In this document: in pieces, positions 26,699-36,594 of the stretch | Layout: every line of letters begins with the position of its first letter | Position numbering within the stretch: position 1 is the first letter of the stretch | Assembly (NCBI RefSeq): GCF_001243045.1 | Contig: NZ_LN849007.1 | Location: forward strand, 62,001-126,000 | DNA: 64,000 bases | Source: Clostridium niameyense | GTDB lineage: Bacteria; Bacillota; Clostridia; Clostridiales; Clostridiaceae | Reading direction: 5' to 3' | Notes under the pieces: generated by a model | Database searches by the model: none | What the model saw: the letters and a program-made list of their open reading frames with translations, nothing else | Told to the model about the DNA's origin: nothing | Translations under genes and position numbers: made by a program

Positions 26699-27484
26699 AT
26701 GAAATTTAAAGGTGAAGTTGTACTAATAACCGGTGGAGCTCAAAGTTTAGGAGAGTATATAGCAAATAGATTTGCAAAGCAAGGTGCAGATGTGATAATT
26801 GCAGATATAAATTATAATAAAGCACAAGAAGTTGCTAAAAGTATAAGTAAGGAACATAAGGTTAAAGCTATAGCCATAGGGGTAGATATAACAAAGGAAC
26901 CTGAAGTTCATAATATGGTTAAAGAATCTATCAAAGCTTTTGGTAAAATAGATATTTTAGTTTGTAATGCAGGGGTAGTTTATAGTACAAAAATAACAGA
27001 GTTTTCTAAAGAAAAATGGGATCATATATTAAATGTAAATTTAACAGGATATTTTTTATGTGCAAAAGAAGTATCAAAAGAAATGATTAATAGGAAACAA
27101 GGTGTTATAATAGAGATAAACTCTAAATCTGGCAAGAAAGGCAGCTTACATAATTGTGCTTATTCTGCTTCAAAGTTTGGATCTATAGGATTAACTCAAA
27201 GTTTAGCCTTAGATTTAGCTGAAGATGGTATAAGAGTAAATGCAGTTTGTCCTGGAAATTTATTAGATTCACCTATGTGGGTAAATGGTTTATACGAGCA
27301 ATATGCTAAAAAATTAAATATACCTAAAGAAGAAGTTAGGCAGGTTTATGTAGACAAGGTACCTTTAAAAAGAGGATGTTCCTATGAGGATGTAGCTAAT
27401 ATGGTATTATTTTTATCTTCTAATGAAGCAGCATATATGACTGGTCAATCTATAAATATTACAGGCGGACAAGAAATGAGATAA
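26699..27484 (+). CDS. srlD: Sorbitol-6-phosphate 2-dehydrogenase, SDR family
   Basis: Short-chain dehydrogenase of 261 residues: NAD motif TGGAQSLGEYIA near residue 10, NAG in LVCNAGVVYS, and catalytic Ser/Tyr/Lys in NSKSGKKGSLHN...YSASKFG. GQSINITGGQEMR closes the protein as in SrlD. It oxidises sorbitol-6-phosphate to fructose-6-phosphate, feeding glycolysis. The match to SrlD plus the sorbitol PTS makes this assignment firmer than for the dehydrogenase at 23051. Confidence 0.9.
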   Translation: MKFKGEVVLITGGAQSLGEYIANRFAKQGADVIIADINYNKAQEVAKSISKEHKVKAIAIGVDITKEPEVHNMVKESIKAFGKIDILVCNAGVVYSTKITEFSKEKWDHILNVNLTGYFLCAKEVSKEMINRKQGVIIEINSKSGKKGSLHNCAYSASKFGSIGLTQSLALDLAEDGIRVNAVCPGNLLDSPMWVNGLYEQYAKKLNIPKEEVRQVYVDKVPLKRGCSYEDVANMVLFLSSNEAAYMTGQSINITGGQEMR

Positions 27485-27510
27485 AATAATGAATATTTAG
27501 GAGAGAAGTT

Positions 27511-28158
27511 ATGCTAAAATCAATAATATTTGATATGGACGGTGTAATTATAGATACGGAACCGTTATCTTATAAAGCAAGTAAAACTTTAGTAGGAAAT
27601 TACAATAAAGAATATACCTATGGGTTTCATAAAACGTGTATGGGACGTAGTATGTTTGAAGTTATGAAAATGACAAAAGATCACTATAATTTACCCGGAG
27701 AAGTATATGAATTATTAGAAGAAAGAAATAAAGTATATTCTAAAATTGCTATGGAAGAGTCAAAGCCAATAGATGGCATATTTCAATTATTAGATTATAT
27801 AAAAGTTCATAATATTGATTGTGCAGTGGTAACAGGTAGCGATAAAAAAATAGCTGAAGCTATGCTAAACAAATTAGGAATAATAGAATATTTTAAATTT
27901 ATTCTTTCAGGTGATGAAATGGAAAAATCTAAGCCGGATCCATGGCCATATAATGAGGCTATGAAAAGGTTAAGATCTAATAGTAGTGAAAGTATTATTT
28001 TAGAAGATTCTGTAAACGGTATAAAATCAGCTTTAGCAGCTGGTTGTAGGGTTATTGCAGTAAATAGTATATGGGAAGATAAAAGTGAAAAAGGAATAAT
28101 ATCTTTTGAAAAAGATTTAAGGGCAGTACATAAAATTATAGAAGATTTAATAATATAG
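27511..28158 (+). CDS. HAD-family hydrolase (phosphoglucomutase/phosphatase-like)
   Basis: Starts with the HAD motif I FDMDGVIIDTEP (Asp-8 and Asp-10), has VTGSDKK as motif II and LSGDEMEKSKPDPWPY plus ILEDSVNGIKSALAAG as motifs III and IV. The cap type and 215-residue length suit beta-phosphoglucomutase-like sugar phosphatases. Its place in the sorbitol operon suggests a hexitol phosphate or ketose phosphate as substrate, perhaps to relieve phosphosugar build-up. Confidence 0.88.
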   Translation: MLKSIIFDMDGVIIDTEPLSYKASKTLVGNYNKEYTYGFHKTCMGRSMFEVMKMTKDHYNLPGEVYELLEERNKVYSKIAMEESKPIDGIFQLLDYIKVHNIDCAVVTGSDKKIAEAMLNKLGIIEYFKFILSGDEMEKSKPDPWPYNEAMKRLRSNSSESIILEDSVNGIKSALAAGCRVIAVNSIWEDKSEKGIISFEKDLRAVHKIIEDLII

Positions 28159-28179
28159 TTTTAAAGAGGGGGAATTAAT

Positions 28180-28857
28180 ATGTTAATACTTTTGGATACA
28201 GCTGATTTGGAATCTATAAAATACGCTAATGATATATATCCATTAGATGGAGTAACAACAAATCCTACTATAATTTCTAAAGAAAAAAAAGATTTTTTAA
28301 CTATATTAAAAGATATAAGGTCTGCTATAGGGGAGAAAAAAATGCTTCATGTACAAGCTGTAGGTACTAAAGCAGAAGATATTGTAGAAGAAGCTAAATA
28401 TTTAAACGAGAAAATTGGTGGGAATCTATACATAAAGATACCTGTTAATGAGCAAGGAATAAAAGCTATGAAAATGTTAAGCAAGGATGGTTATAAAATT
28501 ACAGCTACAGCTATATTTACGGCACAACAAGCATTAATGGCAGCAAAAGCAGGTGCTGAGTTTGTAGCACCTTACGTAAATAGAATAGATAATATAATGG
28601 GAAATGGAATAGGTGTTGTTTCTGAAATAGTAACTATATTTGATAATTTCCATATTGATTGTAAAGTTTTAGCTGCAAGTTTTAAAAATACAGAACAAGT
28701 TCATAATGCTTGCTTAGTAGGGGCACATAGTGTAACTGTAAATGAAAATATTATAAAACAGTTAATATATCATCCATTAACAGATACAAGCGTAAATAAT
28801 TTTATAAATGATTGGGAAAAACAATACGGAAAGAATGTAAAGACTTGTGATATTTAA
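28180..28857 (+). CDS. Transaldolase / fructose-6-phosphate aldolase-like protein
   Basis: TalC/FSA-type barrel of 225 residues. DGVTTNPTIISKE is the family opening motif, and the Schiff-base lysine is Lys-86 in YIKIPVNEQG, matching Lys-85 of E. coli FSA as I recall. Later motifs are TATAIFTAQQALMA and YVNRIDN. It either transfers dihydroxyacetone units or cleaves fructose-6-phosphate; the short form does both in different organisms. It ends the operon. Confidence 0.88.
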   Translation: MLILLDTADLESIKYANDIYPLDGVTTNPTIISKEKKDFLTILKDIRSAIGEKKMLHVQAVGTKAEDIVEEAKYLNEKIGGNLYIKIPVNEQGIKAMKMLSKDGYKITATAIFTAQQALMAAKAGAEFVAPYVNRIDNIMGNGIGVVSEIVTIFDNFHIDCKVLAASFKNTEQVHNACLVGAHSVTVNENIIKQLIYHPLTDTSVNNFINDWEKQYGKNVKTCDI

Positions 28858-28885
28858 TAGGATGCATACAAAAAAATAAAATTTT

Positions 28886-28932
28886 AAATATAAAAAAGAA
28901 TTAAGAAAAAATCTTAATTCTTTTTTATATTT
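28886..28932 (+). terminator. Terminator of the sorbitol-type operon
   Basis: Perfect 21-bp stem (5' arm 28886-28906, 3' arm ending in TTTTTTATATTT) around a short A-rich loop. Confidence 0.88.
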
Positions 28933-28937
28933 AAAAA

Positions 28938-28958
28938 TGTCATTAATGCATAATGACA
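28938..28958. promoter_or_regulatory. Palindrome upstream of mtlR promoter
   Basis: TGTCATTA-ATGCA-TAATGACA, perfect 8-bp arms, 20 bp upstream of the predicted -35. Candidate activator or repressor site. Confidence 0.45.
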
Positions 28959-28977
28959 GTATAGCATTAAGTAATCG

Positions 28978-29037
28978 TTGAAATTAAGCCATTTTTCTTA
29001 TATCATTTAATTAGATATGAAACAAAAGTGCACTTTT
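28978..29037 (+). promoter_or_regulatory. Promoter and downstream palindrome of the mannitol genes
   Basis: TTGAAA (28978-28983), 17-nt spacer, TATCAT (29001-29006). A perfect 14-bp palindrome AAAAGTG/CACTTTT lies at 29024-29037, at about +12 to +25, where a repressor could block initiation. Confidence 0.5.
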
Positions 29038-29068
29038 TACTACAAAATATTACCTAGGAGAGATATAA

Positions 29069-31150
29069 ATGAACGAGTTAGATGGTAAAACAGTAGACAT
29101 ATTAACTCTCTTAATTGAACAAGAAAATCCAATAGCAACTAGGTATATTGCTGATAAATTAAATATTAGTTCTAGAACTGTCTTAAGAAAAATACCTTCA
29201 GTTGAAAAACATTTAAAAAAATATAACTTAAATTTGATAAAAAAACCGGGATTTGGTATGCAGATTAAAGGTTCTGCAGAGCAAAAGGATAAATTAATAA
29301 AATCATTAAAAAGTAATAGCTTTAAAAGAAAATATTCCCAAGATGAAAGACAGCTATATATATTAATAGAGCTATTAAAAAGCAAAGAGCCTATAAAGAT
29401 TTATAAATTTAAATCCGAATTGAATGTAACTGAAGGAACAATAAGTGTAGATCTTAATAATATTGAAAAGCTTCTTAGAGAATACAATATAAATTTAATA
29501 AGAAAACAAGGCTTAGGAGTTTATATTGAAGGTAGGGAATCGTCTTTAAGAAAAGTAATGATGAGAATTATATACCAAAGTGGTTTTGCTAAAGAAGTAT
29601 TAGATAATTTAGGGAGTCTTATAAAAAGAAAAGTTACAGATGAGGAAACAATAACTACAAATATAAAAAATCAGCTGTTAAATGAAGTTGATAAAGAAAC
29701 TGTAGAAAAAATAGAGAGAATAGTTTACGATACAAAAATTGACTATAATTATCAATTGAATGAAAATCAGTACATAGCTTTAATTGTACATATAGTTCTT
29801 GTAATTCAAAGAATTAAAGCAGGAGAAGCAATTACTATCAATAAAGATTTTTTGGAAAAGCTGAAGAAAAAAGAAGAGTTTAAATTAGCACAAGAGATAG
29901 TGTATAAGATAAAGCAAGCATTCAATATTGAATTTCCAGAAGATGAAGTAGGGTATATTACTATGCATCTTATAGGATCAAGAAAGTATTTTTCAGAAGA
30001 AAACGAAACAGAAGACGATTTTTTTATAGAAAAATATAGCATAGTAAAGTTATCTAGGAAGATTATAAAGTTTGTTCAAGCTGCTATGAATGTAAACCTT
30101 ATGAAAGATGATAAATTACTAATAGATTTATCAATGCATTTAGAAACAGCTATAAGAAGACTAAGTATGAACATGGATATAAGAAATCCATTGTTAGAGC
30201 AGATAAAGACTAATTACTCCCATGTATTTAATGTTACTAAAGATGCATGTAAAATAATTGAAGAAGAATGTGGATTTAGGGTATTAGATACAGAAATTGG
30301 GTATATTGCGCTTCACATAGGAGCAGCTTTAGAGAGGTTAAAAACTTATAATTATAAAGTAATAGTTGCATGTTCAAGTGGTATAGGAACATCTAGGTTA
30401 CTATCATCAAAATTAGAAAAAGAATTTTCAAATTTGAAAGTAGAGGATACTGTTTCAGTAATAGATATAGAAAGAGGAAACGTAGATTTTAGTATATGTG
30501 ATTTTATTGTATCTACTATAGAGTACTCTTTTAATGATAAACCAAGTATTACAGTAAATCCCCTATTGCTAGAAGAAGATAAAATAAAAATACTTAAAAC
30601 TATGGATAAAGTAAAAAATATAAACTTCAATAGTAAAAAGTATGTTAAAACAAGTGATTTTAAAGTGGATTTAAAGAAGAAAATAAACTTTGGAAATGCA
30701 ATTATAAATATTTTAAATAATATAAAGTATTATGATGATATTTGTGTTAAAAATCTTGATGAATTAATAGATAAAATAACTCAATTGCACATGAACAACC
30801 ATGATAATTATAAGGAACTAAATAATGATATAAGAAAAAGGGAAGAATTAGGACATTTTATATTAGAGGAAACTAATACAATATTTATACATTGTAGAAG
30901 TAATGCAGTGAGGGATGTTAATATAGGATTTATAAAATTAAAAGAACCATTTTTTATGGAAGAAAGTCTTATAGAGCTTGTAATAATGGAATTTGCACCT
31001 AAGGAAATTGACAGTGAATATATTGAATGTATTAGTAAAATAAACCAAGAAATTTTTAAAGATACTTTACTAAAAAATATGTGTAAGAAGGAAATATGTG
31101 ATTATATAAATAATATTTTAAAGGATTTTTATAATAGCATAGAAGTTTAA
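29069..31150 (+). CDS. mtlR: PRD-containing PTS regulator of mannitol genes (MtlR type)
   Basis: A 693-residue BglG-family activator with two N-terminal HTH segments (about 1-65 and 90-155), PRD1 (conserved His-241 and His-300), PRD2 (His-357 and His-416), an EIIB-like domain with Cys-435 in ACSSGIGTSRLL, and an EIIA-mannitol-like domain with His-608 in IFIHCRSNAV. These are the sites through which HPr and the mannitol EII control activity in B. subtilis and G. stearothermophilus MtlR. It is directly upstream of mtlA, 19 nt away, and should act on its own operon promoter. Confidence 0.93.
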   Translation: MNELDGKTVDILTLLIEQENPIATRYIADKLNISSRTVLRKIPSVEKHLKKYNLNLIKKPGFGMQIKGSAEQKDKLIKSLKSNSFKRKYSQDERQLYILIELLKSKEPIKIYKFKSELNVTEGTISVDLNNIEKLLREYNINLIRKQGLGVYIEGRESSLRKVMMRIIYQSGFAKEVLDNLGSLIKRKVTDEETITTNIKNQLLNEVDKETVEKIERIVYDTKIDYNYQLNENQYIALIVHIVLVIQRIKAGEAITINKDFLEKLKKKEEFKLAQEIVYKIKQAFNIEFPEDEVGYITMHLIGSRKYFSEENETEDDFFIEKYSIVKLSRKIIKFVQAAMNVNLMKDDKLLIDLSMHLETAIRRLSMNMDIRNPLLEQIKTNYSHVFNVTKDACKIIEEECGFRVLDTEIGYIALHIGAALERLKTYNYKVIVACSSGIGTSRLLSSKLEKEFSNLKVEDTVSVIDIERGNVDFSICDFIVSTIEYSFNDKPSITVNPLLLEEDKIKILKTMDKVKNINFNSKKYVKTSDFKVDLKKKINFGNAIINILNNIKYYDDICVKNLDELIDKITQLHMNNHDNYKELNNDIRKREELGHFILEETNTIFIHCRSNAVRDVNIGFIKLKEPFFMEESLIELVIMEFAPKEIDSEYIECISKINQEIFKDTLLKNMCKKEICDYINNILKDFYNSIEV

Positions 31151-31169
31151 AATAAAGTGAGGGAAAAAG

Positions 31170-33059
31170 ATGAGTGAAAATGCTATAAAAGAGAAAAAAG
31201 ACGTTAGAATAAGAATTCAGGAATTTGGAAGATTTTTAAGTGGTATGGTTATGCCAAACATAGGAGCATTTATAGCTTGGGGATTGATAACAGCTTTCTT
31301 CATACCTACAGGTTGGATGCCTAATGAAAACTTAGGTAAAATGGTAGGACCTATGATAACTTATTTACTACCTTTATTAATAGGTTATACTGGTGGTAAA
31401 ATGGTAGGAGGAATCCGTGGTGGTGTAGTAGGTGCTATATCAACTATGGGAGTTATAGTAGGTGCTGATATACCAATGTTTTTAGGAGCTATGGTTGTTG
31501 GACCTTTAGGTGGATTAGTAATTAAGAAGTTTGATGATAGTATAGATGGTAAAGTAAAGCCAGGATTTGAAATGTTAGTTAACAACTTTTCAGCAGGAAT
31601 CATAGGAATGATTTTAGCAATCATTGCTTACCTGGGAATTGGACCAGTAGTTTTAAGTTTAAATCATGTATTAAAAACTGCTGTTGAATCTATAGTTAAA
31701 GCAAGATTATTACCTTTAATATCAGTATTTGTAGAACCAGCAAAGATATTATTCTTAAATAATGCAATAAATCATGGAGTTTTAGCACCAATAGGTGTAC
31801 AAGAAGCTAAAGAAGTTGGAAAATCAATATTCTTTTTAGTAGAATCAAATCCAGGACCAGGATTAGGTATATTATTAGCTTACTTAGTATTTGGTAAAGG
31901 TTCAGTAAAACAATCTGCACCAGGAGCTATAATAATACACTTCCTTGGAGGAATTCACGAAATTTATTTCCCATATGTTTTAATGAATCCAGTATTACTT
32001 CTTGCAGTAATGGCTGGAGGAGCAAGTGGAATGTTTACATTCATGATTTTCAATGTAGGTCTTGTTGCGACACCATCACCAGGAAGTATATTTGCATTAC
32101 TTGCAATGACACCAAAGGGATGTTTCCTTGGAGTATTAGCAGGGGTAGCTGTGGCTACAATAGTATCTTTCCTAGTAGCATCTATCTTCGTAAAAGCATC
32201 AGCAAAAAGACAAGATAACGATGATTTTGAAAAAGCAGCTTCAAAAGTAAAAGAATTAAAAAATAAAAAAGAAGAAAAAGAAGATGTAACAGTTAGCGGT
32301 ATTATTAAAAAGATTGTTGTAGCATGTGATGCAGGTATGGGATCAAGTGCTATGGGAGCAAGTAAACTTAGAAAAAAGGTACAAGATGTAGGATTAAATA
32401 TAAAAGTTATAAACTATGCTATAAATGATATTCCAGATGATGCAGATATAATTATTACTCATAAGAACTTAACTGATAGAGCAAAAGCAAAGGCTCCAAA
32501 CAAAAAGCATATATCTATAGATAATTTTATAGCAACCCCTGTATATGATGAGTTAGTAGAAGAGCTAAAAAAGTCTCAAAATACAAATAATAATATATCA
32601 GAATCAGCTAATAAAAAAGATAATTCAGAAGTGAAAAATATATTAGAAAAGAAAAACATTAAATTAGGATTAGAAAGTGTAAGTAAAGCAGAAGCTATAG
32701 AAGCGGCAGGGAAATTACTGGTAAAAAGCGGATATGTAAAAGAAAATTATGTAGAGGCAATGCATGAAAGAGAAACTGTTTTAAATACTTATATAGGAAA
32801 TGGTGTAGCTATTCCTCATGGAGTATCAAAAGCAAAAGAAGAAGTTTTAAAATCAGGTATAGTAGTATTACAATATCCAGACGGAATAGACTATGGAGAT
32901 GGAAATATAGCTTATATGGTAATAGGTATTGCAGGAAAAGGAAATGATCATTTAACTATATTAGCTAATATAGCATCTGCTTTAGAAGATGAAGCTTTAG
33001 TAAAAGAACTAGCAAGTAGTAAAGATGTAGAAAAAATATATAATATATTGTTACCTTAG
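31170..33059 (+). CDS. mtlA: PTS mannitol transporter subunit IICBA
   Basis: Full-length fused mannitol permease (629 residues; E. coli 637). The IIC domain spans about 15-345 with the [10 protein letters not shown] motif near 260-269; IIB carries phospho-Cys-386 in [10 protein letters not shown]; after a polar linker (470-490) IIA carries phospho-His-550 in AIPHGV. It imports mannitol and releases mannitol-1-phosphate. Keeping all three domains in one chain is less common in Firmicutes, where IIA is often separate. Confidence 0.96.
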   Translation: MSENAIKEKKDVRIRIQEFGRFLSGMVMPNIGAFIAWGLITAFFIPTGWMPNENLGKMVGPMITYLLPLLIGYTGGKMVGGIRGGVVGAISTMGVIVGADIPMFLGAMVVGPLGGLVIKKFDDSIDGKVKPGFEMLVNNFSAGIIGMILAIIAYLGIGPVVLSLNHVLKTAVESIVKARLLPLISVFVEPAKILFLNNAINHGVLAPIGVQEAKEVGKSIFFLVESNPGPGLGILLAYLVFGKGSVKQSAPGAIIIHFLGGIHEIYFPYVLMNPVLLLAVMAGGASGMFTFMIFNVGLVATPSPGSIFALLAMTPKGCFLGVLAGVAVATIVSFLVASIFVKASAKRQDNDDFEKAASKVKELKNKKEEKEDVTVSGIIKKIVVACDAGMGSSAMGASKLRKKVQDVGLNIKVINYAINDIPDDADIIITHKNLTDRAKAKAPNKKHISIDNFIATPVYDELVEELKKSQNTNNNISESANKKDNSEVKNILEKKNIKLGLESVSKAEAIEAAGKLLVKSGYVKENYVEAMHERETVLNTYIGNGVAIPHGVSKAKEEVLKSGIVVLQYPDGIDYGDGNIAYMVIGIAGKGNDHLTILANIASALEDEALVKELASSKDVEKIYNILLP

Positions 33060-33108
33060 GATAAAATTTAATAAAAAACAAAAGGTGGCTACTAATAGGA
33101 GTGATATT

Positions 33109-34263
33109 ATGAAAAGAGCTATTCAATTTGGAGCAGGAAATATTGGAAGAGGTTTTATAGGAAGTTTATTATCTTTTTCAGGATATCATGTTACATTCGC
33201 AGATGTAAATGAAGATATTATAAATAAGATAAATGAAAAACAAGAATACTTTTTAAATATTGTAGGAGAAGAAGTTGAAAATATTTGTGTTAAAAATGTT
33301 TCAGCAATATCATCTCTAGATAATAATTTAATAAATGAAATACAAAATGTAAGTATTATTACTACGGCAGTAGGTCCCAATATATTAGATAGAATAGCAC
33401 CTACTATAGCATTAGCTATAAAAGAAAAGATTAATACTTGTAATAAGGAATATCTTAATATAATAGCTTGTGAAAATATGGTAGGAGCCTCAGAACATTT
33501 GAAAGAAAAAGTTTTAGAAAAGTTAAATGAGGATGAAATAAACTTTGTAGAAAAATATATAGGTTTTGTAAATTGCGCAGTGGACAGAATAGTTCCACCT
33601 ACCAGCAAGGAAAAAGGTGAAATTACAGATGTAACTGTAGAAGAATTTAAAGAGTGGATTGTAGACAAAACTCAATTTAAAGGAGAAATACCTAAAATTG
33701 AAGGAATGGAACTTACAGATAATTTAATGGCTTATGTAGAAAGGAAGATATTTACCCTAAACACAGGTCATGCTATAACTGCATATATAGGTTATTCAAA
33801 AGGATATGAAACTATAAGAGAGAGTATATTAGATAAATCTATAGAAGATGTAGTAAAATCAGCAATGAAAGAAAGTGGAGAAGTTCTAATTAAGAAATAC
33901 GGATTTGATATAGAAAAACACTATAAATATATAGAAAAGATACTTGGAAGATTTAAAAATCCTTATTTAAAAGATGAGGTTGTTAGAGTAGGAAGACAAC
34001 CACTTAGAAAATTAGGAAAAAATGATAGATTAATAAAACCACTTATGGGAACTATAGAGTTTAAAACTTCAAATGAAAATTTAATTAAGGGTATTGCAGC
34101 TGCACTATGCTATGATTTTAATGGTGATGAGCAAGCTATAGAAATTCAAAATACTATAAAAGAAAATGGAATAGAATCAGCAATAGAAAAAATTACAGGC
34201 CTTGATAGAAATTCTAATGAGGTAAAATTGATTATTAAAGAGTTTAATAAAATAAAAAAGTAA
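33109..34263 (+). CDS. mtlD: Mannitol-1-phosphate 5-dehydrogenase
   Basis: Oxidises mannitol-1-phosphate to fructose-6-phosphate. NAD motif FGAGNIGRGFIG near residue 6, ACENMVGASEHL and VDRIVPPT in the middle, and the catalytic-lysine region RKIFTLNTGHAITAY typical of polyol-specific long-chain dehydrogenases. The ATG at 33109 has AGGAGTG upstream; the longer frame from 33085 covers that site. Length 384 is normal. Confidence 0.96.
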   Translation: MKRAIQFGAGNIGRGFIGSLLSFSGYHVTFADVNEDIINKINEKQEYFLNIVGEEVENICVKNVSAISSLDNNLINEIQNVSIITTAVGPNILDRIAPTIALAIKEKINTCNKEYLNIIACENMVGASEHLKEKVLEKLNEDEINFVEKYIGFVNCAVDRIVPPTSKEKGEITDVTVEEFKEWIVDKTQFKGEIPKIEGMELTDNLMAYVERKIFTLNTGHAITAYIGYSKGYETIRESILDKSIEDVVKSAMKESGEVLIKKYGFDIEKHYKYIEKILGRFKNPYLKDEVVRVGRQPLRKLGKNDRLIKPLMGTIEFKTSNENLIKGIAAALCYDFNGDEQAIEIQNTIKENGIESAIEKITGLDRNSNEVKLIIKEFNKIKK

Positions 34264-34289
34264 TTAAAAAGTAGATAAAAAAGTTATAA

Positions 34290-34345
34290 AAGGCATATTC
34301 TCTAAGGAAAATGTAAAATTTATAGAGAATATGCTTTCCCTATTT
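34290..34345 (+). terminator. Terminator after mtlD
   Basis: GCATATTCTCTA / TAGAGAATATGC 12-bp stem with an 18-nt loop, then TTTCCCTATTTT. Confidence 0.65.
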
Positions 34346-34436
34346 TAACAAAGTTTATGATTCCGTTTACATTTTCAATTTTATTATAAAAAGCAAAAAA
34401 ATCAATAGAATAGCTATAAAAAGAAGGTCAATTAAG

Positions 34437-34465
34437 TTAACAAATAGATATAAACATGATATAAT
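34437..34465 (+). promoter_or_regulatory. Promoter of glmS
   Basis: TTAACA (34437-34442), 17-nt spacer, extended -10 TGATATAAT (TATAAT at 34460-34465). Start near 34472, about 24 nt before the ribozyme cleavage site. Confidence 0.7.
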
Positions 34466-34489
34466 GTACTAGAAAGAAAGTTAAAACAT

Positions 34490-34658
34490 ATAAAAGCGCC
34501 AGAACTGAGCATATAGCTTAGTTGACGAGGAAATAGGATTATCGAAAATTCGGCGGATGTCCTATGGGATCTCACAGCCCAAGAAGCTATAATAAATATT
34601 AGAAGTGATTCTAAGAACAAAAAAGCTTTAGTGAGAACTTTCTTCTTAAATATAATAA
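34490..34658 (+). ncRNA. glmS ribozyme (glucosamine-6-phosphate riboswitch)
   Basis: Contains the conserved core in order: AAGCGCCAGAACT, GTTGACGAGG, TTATCGAA, TTCGGCGGATG and a 3' double-pseudoknot region. Self-cleavage is expected between A34495 and G34496. Bound glucosamine-6-phosphate acts as cofactor; the cut mRNA is degraded, giving feedback control of glmS. Confidence 0.95.
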
Positions 34659-34682
34659 CTTAAATTTAAGGAGGATTTTTTT

Positions 34683-36509
34683 ATGTGCGGAATAGTAGGA
34701 TATGTAGGATTTAGAAAGGCTAGCGATGTAATCGTGGATGGATTAACAAAGTTAGAGTATAGAGGATATGACTCTGCTGGAATCGCTGTTAATGATGGAG
34801 AAAAACTTGAATATCAAAAATATCAAGGAAGATTAAATGTTTTAAGTGACAATTTAGAAAAAAAACCTATAGAAGGAAAAATAGGAATAGGTCATACAAG
34901 ATGGGCAACTCATGGAGCTCCATCTAATGTAAACTCTCATCCACATTTAAATATGTCAGAAACTATAGCATTAGTTCATAATGGAATAATTGAAAACTAT
35001 ATGGAAATAAAGGAATTCTTAATTTCTAAAGGAGTAGAATTCAGATCAGAAACAGATACTGAAGTAATAGTACATTTAGTAGATCATTATTATGAAGGAG
35101 ATTTATTACAAGCAGTATTTAAAACAGTAAAGAAATTAAGAGGAGCGTATGCATTGGGTGTTGTTGCTAAAGACAATCCAGATGAATTAATAGCTGTAAG
35201 AAAAGACAGTCCATTAATAGTTGGAATAGGTGAAGATGAAAACTTTATAGCATCTGATGTACCAGCTATATTAAAATATACAAGGGATGTATATTTCTTA
35301 AATAATGGTGAAATAGTTAGCTTAAAGAAAGATAAAATTACAATTTATAATGAAAAAGAAGAAGAAATTAAAAAGGAACCTTTCCATGTAATGTGGGATG
35401 TAGAAGCAGCATCTAAAGCTGGATATGATCATTTCATGTTAAAAGAAATATTTGAACAACCAAACGGAATGAAAGAAACTTTAATTAGAAGATTAGATGA
35501 AAATGGAAAGATTAAATTAGATGATATAAAATTAAATAAAGAAGATTTAGATAATATAAATAAAATATATATAATAGCTTGCGGAACTGCATATAATGCA
35601 GGAATTATAGGAAAATATGCAATAGAAAAATTTGCAAAGATTCCAGTAGAAACAGATGTAGCATCTGAGTTTAGATATAGAGAACCATTTATAGATGATA
35701 AGACATTAATTATTGTAGTAAGTCAATCAGGAGAAACAGCAGATACATTAGCAGCATTAAGAGAAGGAAAGGAAAAGGGTGCTAGGGTGCTTGCAGTTAC
35801 GAATGTCGTAGGTTCTTCTATTGCTAGAGAATCAGACGATGTATTCTATACTTGGGCAGGACCTGAAGTAGCAGTTGCATCAACTAAAGCATATACAACT
35901 CAACTTGTAGCTTTCTACATGATTGCTTTAGATATGGCTCTTAAAAAGGGAACAATTACAGAAGAATTCTATAATCATACTATAGAAGAATTAAAGACTA
36001 TGCCAGAAAAGGTACAACAAATATTAGATCACCATGATGATATAAAACAAATAGCTAAAGATTTAAAAGATAGCGAACATGCTTTTTATATAGGAAGAGG
36101 ATTAGATTATAATCTTTCACTAGAAGGAGCTTTAAAAATAAAAGAAGTTTCTTACATGCATGCAGAGGCTTTTGCAGCTGGAGAATTAAAGCATGGAACT
36201 ATAGCTCTTATTGAAGAAAATACTCCAATAATAGCTACAATGACTCAAAATAATTTATTTGAAAAGAGTGTTTCAAATATAAGAGAAGTTAAAGCAAGAG
36301 GAGCACATATTATTGCAATAACTCAAGAAGGCAACAAAGAAGTAGAAAAGGTATCAGATAAGGTTATATATGTACCTAAAACAGATGATTTATTACAAGC
36401 TGTAGTTGCAATAATCCCTCATCAATTACTTGCATATTATGCTGCAGTAGAAAGAGGTTGCGATGTAGATAAGCCAAGAAACTTAGCTAAATCAGTAACA
36501 GTTGAATAA
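34683..36509 (+). CDS. glmS: Glutamine-fructose-6-phosphate aminotransferase (isomerising)
   Basis: Makes glucosamine-6-phosphate from fructose-6-phosphate and glutamine. The N-terminal glutaminase begins MCGIVGY with catalytic Cys-2 and has HTRWATHG and HNGIIEN; two SIS sugar-isomerase domains show IIACGTAYNAG, SQSGETADT and the C-terminal DKPRNLAKSVTVE. Length (608) is standard. AAGGAGG precedes the ATG. Its product feeds glmM. Confidence 0.98.
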   Translation: MCGIVGYVGFRKASDVIVDGLTKLEYRGYDSAGIAVNDGEKLEYQKYQGRLNVLSDNLEKKPIEGKIGIGHTRWATHGAPSNVNSHPHLNMSETIALVHNGIIENYMEIKEFLISKGVEFRSETDTEVIVHLVDHYYEGDLLQAVFKTVKKLRGAYALGVVAKDNPDELIAVRKDSPLIVGIGEDENFIASDVPAILKYTRDVYFLNNGEIVSLKKDKITIYNEKEEEIKKEPFHVMWDVEAASKAGYDHFMLKEIFEQPNGMKETLIRRLDENGKIKLDDIKLNKEDLDNINKIYIIACGTAYNAGIIGKYAIEKFAKIPVETDVASEFRYREPFIDDKTLIIVVSQSGETADTLAALREGKEKGARVLAVTNVVGSSIARESDDVFYTWAGPEVAVASTKAYTTQLVAFYMIALDMALKKGTITEEFYNHTIEELKTMPEKVQQILDHHDDIKQIAKDLKDSEHAFYIGRGLDYNLSLEGALKIKEVSYMHAEAFAAGELKHGTIALIEENTPIIATMTQNNLFEKSVSNIREVKARGAHIIAITQEGNKEVEKVSDKVIYVPKTDDLLQAVVAIIPHQLLAYYAAVERGCDVDKPRNLAKSVTVE

Positions 36510-36542
36510 TATAAATTATTATATACAAAGCATAGAGATCAG

Positions 36543-36574
36543 GGAAAATTAGGGCATCCTAATTTTCCTTTTTG
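36543..36574 (+). terminator. Terminator of glmS
   Basis: GGAAAATTAGG / CCTAATTTTCC with a GCAT tetraloop and TTTTTG. Confidence 0.88.
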
Positions 36575-36594
36575 TTTTGGAAAGGTTGGTAGAA

